A DNA stretch of 54,302 nucleotides from Alphaproteobacteria bacterium (GTDB lineage Bacteria > Pseudomonadota > Alphaproteobacteria > Rhizobiales > Amorphaceae): contig JAUIJH010000015.1 in NCBI GenBank assembly GCA_030431335.1, positions 1-54,302 on the forward strand. Direction: 5' to 3'. The notes under the pieces are model-generated. The model saw only the letters and a program-made list of their open reading frames with translations. It ran no database searches and was not told the DNA's origin. How positions within the stretch are numbered: the stretch's first letter is position 1; each line of letters begins with the position of its first letter. The position numbers and the translations under genes were made by a program. Shown here piece by piece: positions 34,964 to 42,598 of this stretch.

Positions 34964-36960
34964 CCCTGCGCCCCCCGCGCCGTGTGCTTCAGCCCGTCCG
35001 GCGCCACCCACCACGACAGCGCGAAGGTCAGCGCGCCGCAGGCGACCAGGAGCGCCGTCGCCACCATCGCCAGCTCCAGCGAGGCAAAGCTCCACACCAG
35101 CCCCACGAACAGCGGGCCGAGCGCCGTGCCCATCCGCTCCACCAGGCGGAACACGCCGTAGATCCCCCCCTCCGACAGGTCCGGCAGGATCTGCTTGCCG
35201 ATCTCCCCCACCAGCGCCGATTGCGGCGTGGTGGAGATGCCCTGCGCGATGCCGATCTGCAGCACCATCAGCGCCGCGCCCCACGGCTGCGGCCAGATGA
35301 AGAAATGCGCGACCGACAGCGCCGAGGCAATCCCGCCCAGCACCACGAACGACATCCTCAGGCTCGCCTGGTCGCTCCAGCGCGACACCGCAGGCACGAT
35401 GACGAGCATCGCGAGCCCGTACAGCATCAGCACCCGGCCGATCACCGCCGGCTCGAACTGGCCTGCGAGGCTCAGCGGCAGGATATAGAAGCACAGCCCG
35501 ATCAGCAGCATCTTGGAGGGCAGCGCGCAGCCCACCAGCAGCGACACCATCAGCGGCTGGGCGAGCACGCGCCGCACGTCCGACATGCGCACCGACCGGC
35601 GCACCTCGCCCCCGCGCGGCCCGTCGCTCGGCAGCGCCACCAGCGCGCACACATAGGCGACCAGCGCCATCACCGCGCTCACCGTGAAGGCGGTCGCGTC
35701 GCCCAGCCGGTCCGCCACGATGCCGCCGATGGGCGGCCCGCACAGCATCGCCGCCATGATCGCCGACACGAACAGCCCGATGCCGCGCGCCCGGTGCGCC
35801 GGTGCGGTGCGGTCCACGATGAAGCCCTGCGCCGACACGAACACGATGGCGAAGCCCGTCGCGGTCAGGGTGCGGGCGGCGATCAGCTCCACCATCGATT
35901 CGGCGAACCCGGTGCCGAAATAGCCGAAGCAGGCCAGCAGCGCCCCCGTGCGCAGCGAGCGCGCGCGCCCCAGCCGCTCCGTCCACCCGTTCAGCGTCGG
36001 CTGCGTCAGCGCCACGATCGCCATGAAGATGATGATCGGCAGCGCGATGACCAGCTCCACCGACAGCCCCAGCATCGGCCGCGCATAGGTGGCGATGTAG
36101 GAGGGCAGGAACGGCCGCGTCATCTCCTCGGCGAAGAAGAACAGGAAGATCGGCGCGCGCACGGCCGCCAGGTTGACCGGCGGCAGCTCGCGGCGCTCGC
36201 TCAGCCGGTGGCGCGCGCTCAAGCGCTCCAGCGTCTCCAGCGCCTCCCGGTCGCCCGCTTCCTCGGCCCGCTCGCGCAGCGTGCGGTGCTCCTCGCGCAT
36301 GCGCACGATCTCTTCATCCACCACCGTGACCTCTTCGGCCAGCGGTCCGCGTCCGGTCAGCTCCGGGTGCGGGCGCACGTCGCCCCGCCGCAGCGCCTCC
36401 AGCCGCTGCGTCAGCCCGCGCAGGATCAGCGCCGAGGGCAGCGTGAAGGCGAACGCGGTCAGCTCCAGCGTCACCAGCACCGACACCAGCAGAAGCACCG
36501 CCACGTCGATCCACAGGTCCCGCACCAGCCGCTCGCCCACCGCGCGCGGGGTGCCGATCATCGCGTCGCCCGCCAGCACGCCGCCCGCCTCGATCGGCGC
36601 CGACACCATGATGTAGTCGTCCTCGGTGGCGCCGTCGAAGCCGCCCGCGTTGCCGCGCGCCGCCTGGGCGATGATGTCGCCGTCCGCGTTGAAGATGGTG
36701 GCGAAGGCGAAGTCGCGGTTCTCGTCGAGCACCGCGCGCAGCACATCCTCGGCCTGCACGAAGCGGTCGACCGGGATGCCGTATTCCACCGCCTCCGATC
36801 CGAGCCCGGCGATGGAGCCGGCCACGCTCTGCGCCTTGCTGTCGAGCGCCGGCAGCAGCACCTCCTCGGCGCTGCGCACGGTGTGCCAGGAGATCAGCAT
36901 CAGCCCCAGCACCAGGATCGCGGTGACGAAGCTGACGATGACAAGATCAAAGCGGCGCAT
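34960..36960 (-). CDS. MFS transporter fused to N-terminal extracytoplasmic sensor domain
   Basis: A 666-residue protein. A helix at 6-27, an extracytoplasmic domain (28-148) and a second helix (150-174) form a receptor-like front end. A charged linker (about 180-262) resembles HAMP/coiled-coil signalling segments. From about 268 there is a 12-helix MFS region with motif-A-like 'NGWTERLGRARS' and a second 'VADRLGDA'. The sensor carries Gly61-Ile-Pro-Val64, shared with three neighbours. The ATG at 36960 follows GGGGAGA. Whether it transports or acts as a receptor is unknown. The fusion is unusual, as MFS proteins normally have short N-termini. Confidence 0.85.
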   Translation of the reverse strand: MRRFDLVIVSFVTAILVLGLMLISWHTVRSAEEVLLPALDSKAQSVAGSIAGLGSEAVEYGIPVDRFVQAEDVLRAVLDENRDFAFATIFNADGDIIAQAARGNAGGFDGATEDDYIMVSAPIEAGGVLAGDAMIGTPRAVGERLVRDLWIDVAVLLLVSVLVTLELTAFAFTLPSALILRGLTQRLEALRRGDVRPHPELTGRGPLAEEVTVVDEEIVRMREEHRTLRERAEEAGDREALETLERLSARHRLSERRELPPVNLAAVRAPIFLFFFAEEMTRPFLPSYIATYARPMLGLSVELVIALPIIIFMAIVALTQPTLNGWTERLGRARSLRTGALLACFGYFGTGFAESMVELIAARTLTATGFAIVFVSAQGFIVDRTAPAHRARGIGLFVSAIMAAMLCGPPIGGIVADRLGDATAFTVSAVMALVAYVCALVALPSDGPRGGEVRRSVRMSDVRRVLAQPLMVSLLVGCALPSKMLLIGLCFYILPLSLAGQFEPAVIGRVLMLYGLAMLVIVPAVSRWSDQASLRMSFVVLGGIASALSVAHFFIWPQPWGAALMVLQIGIAQGISTTPQSALVGEIGKQILPDLSEGGIYGVFRLVERMGTALGPLFVGLVWSFASLELAMVATALLVACGALTFALSWWVAPDGLKHTARGAQG

Positions 36961-37007
36961 GCATTCTCCCCTTGGCGCCGGCCCGGCCACCCATCGTCAG
37001 GACGCCC

Positions 37008-37706
37008 TCAGCCGGCGGCATGGCCGGCCCCCAGGCGCGTCGTCAGCGCATCGTGCGCGCTGTCCACCTCGTCGATGGTGGCCACCATCTCGGTCGGCAC
37101 CATCCGGCCGCGCGCGGTGCGGCTCAGCGCCATCACGCGGCGCCCCATCGCCCGCACGCTGACGAGGATCAGCACGCCGATGGTCACCACCCCGAGCGCG
37201 AAGGCGATCAGCGTCACCTGCAGGATCTGGCGGAACAGCCGGTCCATCGCCGCCGCCACCACGTCGGGCGCGGCGTCCGTCACCACGGTGCCCTCCACGG
37301 TGCCGAACGGCGAGGCGATCGGCGCGTCGCGCTGCAGCGGCCCGTCCGGCGCCCGCTCGAAGCGGGTGCCCGTGCGGGCCGCGTCGGTGGAAAACAGGAT
37401 GCGCCCGGTGGAGCCCACCACCTCGATGCGCGAGATGCCGGGGTCGGTCTCCTTCTCGCGCTCCAGCAGGCGCTCCAGCACCGTCTGCCCGCCCAGGGGC
37501 AGGCCCACGGACAGCGCCATCTGCGCGTCGGCGGCGATTCGGCGGGACACCGTCTCCACCCGGTCGCTGACGAGATCGAGATAGTTGGCGCGGACGGAGG
37601 CGAAGTTGAGGTAGGCGCCCAGGCACAGCGCGGCGGCCAGCAGCGGCACCATCGCCGACAGCAGCGTCACCGTCAGCACACGTAACGACTGGGCCGACCT
37701 GTCCAT
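37008..37706 (-). CDS. Small two-helix membrane protein with Cache-like domain
   Basis: A 232-residue protein: helix at 9-33, extracytoplasmic domain 34-160, helix at about 162-186, and a 45-residue cytosolic tail with no known output domain. The domain includes Gly68-Leu-Pro-Leu71 and 'ISRIEVVGSTGRILFST', a strand-turn-strand typical of single-Cache folds. It is first in the operon with the sensor-MFS fusion and the orphan binding protein. ATG 37706 is preferred because GGGGGGAG lies 9 bases upstream; ATG 37751 lacks such a site. Confidence 0.75.
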   Translation of the reverse strand: MDRSAQSLRVLTVTLLSAMVPLLAAALCLGAYLNFASVRANYLDLVSDRVETVSRRIAADAQMALSVGLPLGGQTVLERLLEREKETDPGISRIEVVGSTGRILFSTDAARTGTRFERAPDGPLQRDAPIASPFGTVEGTVVTDAAPDVVAAAMDRLFRQILQVTLIAFALGVVTIGVLILVSVRAMGRRVMALSRTARGRMVPTEMVATIDEVDSAHDALTTRLGAGHAAG

Positions 37707-37760
37707 CTTTCGCGCTCCCCCCTCGGCCAAGGCATGCTCGTGCTTCGCCATCGCTGTCAA

Positions 37761-37782
37761 TGTTTTGCCACATCGTAAAACA
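37761..37782. promoter_or_regulatory. Inverted repeat in the divergent sensor promoter
   Basis: TGTTTT-10-AAAACA, the only AT-rich symmetrical element in the 122-base gap between the two divergent sensor operons. TTGACA lies beside it on the minus strand (37755-37760) without a good -10. A shared operator for both sides is possible. Confidence 0.4.
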
Positions 37783-37828
37783 ATCGCGCCACGACACACT
37801 GACGTGCTTGCGGCGGGGTGTTACACAA

Positions 37829-38587
37829 ATGTCGATGGGACGGATCGCAAGTTCGATAATCGTGACGCTGATGACAGTGCTCGGCCTGACGGGGTTCGTG
37901 CTCATCGGCGCGCGCGTGCTGGAGCGCGCCGAAAGCGAGATCGCGGCGGCGCAGTTCGATTTCGTGCTCGCGCGCGCCAGCGAGGCGGTGGAGCGCTCGA
38001 TGCAGCTCGGCCTGCCCCTCACCGAGATCGAGCAGACCGTGCCCGTCCTGGAGCGCATCCTCCTGCGCGCGGCGGCCGTGGAGGCGGCGGACGTGTTCTC
38101 CGTCGCCGGCAACACCGTCTTTTCCACCGATCGCGGCGCCGTCGGCGAGCCGGTGCCGCGCCCCTGGCATGCCGCGATCGCCGAGGCGCACGACAACACC
38201 TGGATCGCCGAGGATTCCAGCCGCCTCACCATCGGGCGCGCCATCAGCAACGATTTCGGCCAGGTCGAGGGATGGGCGGCCATCATCATCGACCGCGACG
38301 CGATCACCCCGCCGCTGTCGCTGTTCGGCCGGATGCTGCGCGCCTCGGCCGGGCTGATCGCGCTGTGCGGGCTGTTCGCCGCCATCTTCGTCGCGCTCGA
38401 TGTCCTGGGCCTGTCGCGCCGCCGCAAGCGCCTGGAAGGCGCCATCGCCGCCGGGGAGGCCGAGGCGGTCACCGCGACCGATGCCTTCAGCCGCCTCAAC
38501 GCGCGGGCGATCTGGCGCACCCGGCACACCGCCGCCACCCTCGCCGCCGCCACGACCGAAATGCACAAGCTCGATGCCGAAGTCTGA
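37829..38587 (+). CDS. Small two-helix membrane protein with Cache-like domain
   Basis: A 252-residue counterpart of the divergent gene at 37008-37706: helix 7-30, extracytoplasmic domain 31-169, helix about 171-193 and a 60-residue cytosolic tail. The signature Gly61-Leu-Pro-Leu64 and 'AADVFSVAGNTVFST' match the partner in spacing. No catalytic or DNA-binding domain is present. It overlaps the next gene by 14 bases. The start at ATG 37829 has a weak GGGG 11 bases upstream; ATG 37835 is possible. Confidence 0.75.
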   Translation: MSMGRIASSIIVTLMTVLGLTGFVLIGARVLERAESEIAAAQFDFVLARASEAVERSMQLGLPLTEIEQTVPVLERILLRAAAVEAADVFSVAGNTVFSTDRGAVGEPVPRPWHAAIAEAHDNTWIAEDSSRLTIGRAISNDFGQVEGWAAIIIDRDAITPPLSLFGRMLRASAGLIALCGLFAAIFVALDVLGLSRRRKRLEGAIAAGEAEAVTATDAFSRLNARAIWRTRHTAATLAAATTEMHKLDAEV

Positions 38588-40451
38588 ACCGGCGCCGCCC
38601 CCGGCGATCCCGCCGCGCCTGCGCGACCTCGGCGGCGCCAAGGCGAGCGACCGCCGCGTCCTCCTCATCGCCATCGTGCTGCTGGCCGTGTTTGCGGCCG
38701 CCACGCTGTGGATCGCGCGCGCCATCCTGGAAGAGCGCGTCGAGGACGTGGCCGTTCTCGCCGAAGAGGCGGCCGGCACGCTCGCCAACTCCGTCGCCGA
38801 CGATTTCGGCGCCGCCGTCGCCCTCGGCATCCCGCTCGACAAGATGCGCGGCGTCGGGCCCTACCTGGAGAGCGCGCTGCGCTCCGATACGCTGGTGTCG
38901 GAGATCGCCATCCTCGGCCTCGACGAGACCGTGCTCTACCGCACCCCCGCCCACGCCAAGCTGCAGGGGCGCGTGCGCGTGCCCATCCTCGCCGAGGGCG
39001 TGCGCCAGGGCACTGTGATGGTCACCCCCTCCTCGCAGATCGTCGACATGGTGCGCGCGCACATCCGCCAGGTCGCCATCGCCAGCTCGCTCAACCTCGC
39101 CCTCGTCATCGCGGTGTTCCTGCGCCTCGTCACGCTGGAGCGCATCAATCTGCCCCAGGCGCGCATGGCGGCCAGCACTGCGGCGGCCGGGCGCGGCGTG
39201 TTCGCGGATTTCTCGCCGCCCGATGCCGGGCCGATCCGGCGCATCGGCCAGCGCGCCGCCCACCTCACCGGGCCGCTGCGGCGCAGCCACCGCCAGCTCA
39301 TGGAGTTGACCGACGAGGTGCGCGCGCTCGACACCTCCGGCAGCCTCGCCGCGCGCATCGCCGCCGTCCTCGCGCCCCTGCGCGGGCTCGTCTTCGACCG
39401 ACCGAAGGCCCCCACCACGCTGGCGCGCGGGCGGCTGTGGTGGCCGCTCGCGGCGCTGGCGGGCCTCCTGGCGACGCGCCCGCTGGTGGCCAGCTTCGCC
39501 GCCGACCGCGTGGGGCCCAACGAGCTTGCCCCGCTGTTCATCGCCGCCACCCTCGCCGCCTTCGCGGTGGGCGGGCTCCTCGGCCTCCTCCTGTCGCGCG
39601 CGCCCATCCTGCGCGGCTCCAAGTTCGTCAGCTTCCTGGGCATGCTGATCGCCGGCGGGGCCATCGGCGTGACCGTCGTGCTGCGCGACCCCTACGTGTT
39701 CATCGGAACCCAGTTCCTCGCCGGCCTGTTCGGCATCTGGGCCGTCGCGGCCTGCTTCGAGGTCGACGGCGCGATGCGGCGCCTGCCCTGGCGCGGGCCG
39801 CTGGTGCTGTTGGGCGCCCTCGCCGTCGGCATGCCCTCCGGGGCGCTGTTGGCCGAGACGGAGGGGCGCCGCCTCGCCTTCGCCACCATCGGCGGGCTGT
39901 GCCTTCTCGTCGCGTTCGCGGCCCTCCTGGGGCCGGCGCGGCGGGCGCGCCCGCCCGGCCCGCTCGCCGCAGTGCCGGCGGGGCTCCTGTTTGCGGCCGT
40001 CGCCGTCTCGCTCGCCTTGTCGAGCTTCCTGGAGATCGCGCTCAGCACGGCCGTGTTCCGCGAGAACTACGCCGGCCTCGCCCTTGCCGCGGCGCTGATC
40101 GGGGCGGGCGCGCTGCTGCCGGCCACCGTCCTCGCCCGCCGCTTCGGCGCGCTCGCGCCCGCAGGCGCGGCCCTCGCCACGGCCGCCCTCTTCGCCATCT
40201 TCGAGGGCGTGCCCGTCCAGGTGTGCGCCGCGGCGCTGGGGCTCGGCATCGGCGGCGTCGTCGCCGGGCTCGGCGCCCTCGCCCTCACCGGGCCGGCCGC
40301 GGCGGCCTGGCTCGGCGGCGCGCTCCTCGCGGCGCTGGTCAAGCTCGGGGCGAGCATGCTGGCGCTGCCCGGCCTTCCCGTCGCGGGCGCGGCCGCGGCC
40401 ATCCTCACGGCCGGCGCCCTCGCCGCGTTCGTCCGGCGGCGGGTGGCCTGA
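38574..40451 (+). CDS. Sensor domain fused to degenerate MFS-like membrane region
   Basis: A 625-residue protein. A proline-rich cytosolic N-terminus is followed by helix 28-50, an extracytoplasmic domain with Gly85-Ile-Pro-Leu88 and 'VSEIAILGLDETVLYRT', helix about 165-186, a linker (190-285), then some ten to twelve hydrophobic helices rich in Ala/Leu/Gly. The layout is that of the sensor-MFS fusion across the divergent promoter. The motif-A position reads 'LLSRAPILRGSKFV', without the usual Gly-Asp-Arg-Gly pattern, so transport may be lost. It is 2 bases upstream of the phosphatase gene, suggesting a receptor feeding that enzyme. Confidence 0.78.
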   Translation: MPKSEPAPPPAIPPRLRDLGGAKASDRRVLLIAIVLLAVFAAATLWIARAILEERVEDVAVLAEEAAGTLANSVADDFGAAVALGIPLDKMRGVGPYLESALRSDTLVSEIAILGLDETVLYRTPAHAKLQGRVRVPILAEGVRQGTVMVTPSSQIVDMVRAHIRQVAIASSLNLALVIAVFLRLVTLERINLPQARMAASTAAAGRGVFADFSPPDAGPIRRIGQRAAHLTGPLRRSHRQLMELTDEVRALDTSGSLAARIAAVLAPLRGLVFDRPKAPTTLARGRLWWPLAALAGLLATRPLVASFAADRVGPNELAPLFIAATLAAFAVGGLLGLLLSRAPILRGSKFVSFLGMLIAGGAIGVTVVLRDPYVFIGTQFLAGLFGIWAVAACFEVDGAMRRLPWRGPLVLLGALAVGMPSGALLAETEGRRLAFATIGGLCLLVAFAALLGPARRARPPGPLAAVPAGLLFAAVAVSLALSSFLEIALSTAVFRENYAGLALAAALIGAGALLPATVLARRFGALAPAGAALATAALFAIFEGVPVQVCAAALGLGIGGVVAGLGALALTGPAAAAWLGGALLAALVKLGASMLALPGLPVAGAAAAILTAGALAAFVRRRVA

Positions 40452-40453
40452 CC

Positions 40454-42508
40454 ATGCTCCTTCGCACCCAGATCACCCTGCTCGTGACGGCCGCCATCCT
40501 GCTGATCGGCTTCGGCACCGTGGGCGTCGGCCTGCTCCAGCGCCACGTCGACGCGGACCGGCTGTCCAACATCGCCATCGCCCTGCAGCGCTCGCTGTGG
40601 GAAAACCTCGTCTCCGCGCGCGCCGACGGGCTCGACAATCTCGCCGCCAGCATCGCGGAGCGCCTCGCCAGCCGCGGCCCGCAGATCGAGCGCGACGAGG
40701 CCATCGCCGTGTTCGACGCCTCCGCCGACCTCATCAGCGACGACGTCACCGTCCAGATCGTCGACCTCGACGGCAACCTCATCGCCTCCAACACGCCGCT
40801 GCTGCGCTACCGGCCGCTGGTCGACCGGCGCATCGTCGCCGAGTTCAAGAAGGGGCGCACGTCGCTGGGGGGGCTGCGGCAGGAATCGCCGGAGCGCTTC
40901 GTGGTGGCGGCGATGCGGCCGCTCGAAATCAATGGCGAGCTGCAAGGGGCGATCAGCGTCGCCATCGACGCGCAGGAGCTCCTGTCCAACCTCGCCGAGG
41001 ACATCGGCGAGCCCGCCTTCCTCCTGTCGCCGCGCGGCCGCCTCACCGCCGGCACCGACTACGAGCTGTGGGGCGAGGCCCAGTTCGTGCTGCCGCGCCG
41101 TCCCACCGAGGCCACCTTCGCGGACGTGCGCAACCAGACCTATTTCGTCGCCCCCATGGCGGTGCCCGACATCGCCGGCGGCACCGCCGGCACCCTCGTC
41201 ACCCTGCGCGACGTGACGGCCGAGCGGCAGGCGGCGCGCGAGGTGGAGCGCTTCGGCCTCCTCGCCGTGGCGCTCGCCGGCCTCATCATCGTGCTGGGGC
41301 TCTATGCGCTCCTGCGCAACGCCTTCCTGCCGCTGGAGGACGCGGTCGGCGCGCTCGACGCCCTGTCCAAGGGCGACATGTCCCGCCCCATCGAGGGCGG
41401 CGGGGCGGGCGAGATCGCCCGCATCGCCGATGCCATCTCCGTGTTCCGCCGCAACACGCAGCGCCTGGTGGAGCAGGACGAGGGCATCGCCCGCCAGCGC
41501 CGCCGCCAGGAGCGCGTCATCCGGCGCGAGCTGGAGCGCCTCGCGGGCCTGCTCGACCCGGAAGGGCGCCGCGAGATCCTCGACGACCTCGCCGCCGTGC
41601 TGCCCGTGATCCCCACCAGCACCAACGCGCAGAACACCGAGCTCGCCACCCTCGCCCACCTCCTGGAGCGCATGTCGCAGCGCATCGCCGACCAGCACCA
41701 CCGCCTCACCGCGCTGATCAAGGAGCTGCAGGACGCCATCGTCACCCGCGCCCGCCTCGCCGCGCTGGAGCAGGAGCTCGACATCGCGCGCGACCTCCAG
41801 CGCACCTTCCTGCCGCAGCCGCTCCCGCCCCAGCCCGAGTTCGAGGTGTTCGGCCTGATGGAGAGCGCCAAGGAAGTGGGCGGCGACTTCTTCGACACCT
41901 TCCTGATCGACGACAAGCGGCTCGGCATCGTCGTCGCGGACGTGTCGGGCAAGGGCGTGCCGGCGGCGCTGTTCATGGCCATCAGCCGCACCCTGATCAA
42001 GGCGACGGCGCTGTCCTCCTCCTCGCCCGCCCACACCGTGGCCGAGGTCAACAACTTCCTCGCCGCCGACAACGAGCAGATGATGTTCGTCACCCTGTTC
42101 CACGGCGTGATCGACATCACCACGGGCGCCTTCACCTACGTCAACGCCGGCCACAACCCGCCCTACCGCATCGGGCCGGACGGCACGCCCGTGCCGCTGG
42201 CGCGCGCCAGCGGGCCGGCCATCGCGGTGATGGAGGGGATCGACTACACGGAGGAAACCACGCAGCTTTCCCCCGGAGACACGCTGTTCCTCTATACCGA
42301 CGGCGTGACGGAAGCCTTCAACCCGGCCGAGGTCGCGTTCGGCGAGGAGCGCCTCGAGACCGTCCTCGCCGAGGTCCACGCCCTGGCGGCCGAGCCGCTG
42401 TGCCGCGCCGTGCACGAGGCGGTGATCGCCTTCGAGGACGGCGCCGACCAGGCCGACGACATCACCTGCTTCGCCGTCAAGATCCGCAGCACCCCCGCCG
42501 CGTCCTGA
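40454..42508 (+). CDS. Membrane HAMP-SpoIIE/PP2C serine phosphatase
   Basis: A 684-residue RsbU-type phosphatase. It has helix 7-28, an extracytoplasmic Cache-like region (30-265, with 'VQIVDLDGNLIAS'), helix 267-288, HAMP (289-343), a coiled linker, and the PP2C SpoIIE domain (about 450-680). Metal residues are seen in 'GGDFFD' (Asp478), 'VADVSGKG' (Asp496), 'YTDGVTEA' and 'QADDITCF'. Such enzymes dephosphorylate an anti-sigma-factor antagonist (STAS protein). No STAS or anti-sigma kinase gene is in the window, so its target is elsewhere or unusual. It ends the operon of sensor proteins and is followed by a perfect palindrome. Confidence 0.92.
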   Translation: MLLRTQITLLVTAAILLIGFGTVGVGLLQRHVDADRLSNIAIALQRSLWENLVSARADGLDNLAASIAERLASRGPQIERDEAIAVFDASADLISDDVTVQIVDLDGNLIASNTPLLRYRPLVDRRIVAEFKKGRTSLGGLRQESPERFVVAAMRPLEINGELQGAISVAIDAQELLSNLAEDIGEPAFLLSPRGRLTAGTDYELWGEAQFVLPRRPTEATFADVRNQTYFVAPMAVPDIAGGTAGTLVTLRDVTAERQAAREVERFGLLAVALAGLIIVLGLYALLRNAFLPLEDAVGALDALSKGDMSRPIEGGGAGEIARIADAISVFRRNTQRLVEQDEGIARQRRRQERVIRRELERLAGLLDPEGRREILDDLAAVLPVIPTSTNAQNTELATLAHLLERMSQRIADQHHRLTALIKELQDAIVTRARLAALEQELDIARDLQRTFLPQPLPPQPEFEVFGLMESAKEVGGDFFDTFLIDDKRLGIVVADVSGKGVPAALFMAISRTLIKATALSSSSPAHTVAEVNNFLAADNEQMMFVTLFHGVIDITTGAFTYVNAGHNPPYRIGPDGTPVPLARASGPAIAVMEGIDYTEETTQLSPGDTLFLYTDGVTEAFNPAEVAFGEERLETVLAEVHALAAEPLCRAVHEAVIAFEDGADQADDITCFAVKIRSTPAAS

Positions 42509-42524
42509 CGAGCGGGCAAGGGAC

Positions 42525-42544
42525 GCGAGGGGGGCCCCCCTCGC
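42525..42544. terminator. Perfect 20-bp palindrome between convergent genes
   Basis: GCGAGGGGGG (42525-42534) followed at once by its complement CCCCCCTCGC (42535-42544). It lies between the convergent ends of the phosphatase and the PAS-cyclase. No T-run; probably a bidirectional terminator or transcription block. Confidence 0.55.
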
Positions 42545-42598
42545 CCGGTCAAACGCGCCGGCGCACCGCACCGTCCGCTTGTCGGAAGCCGAACGGCG

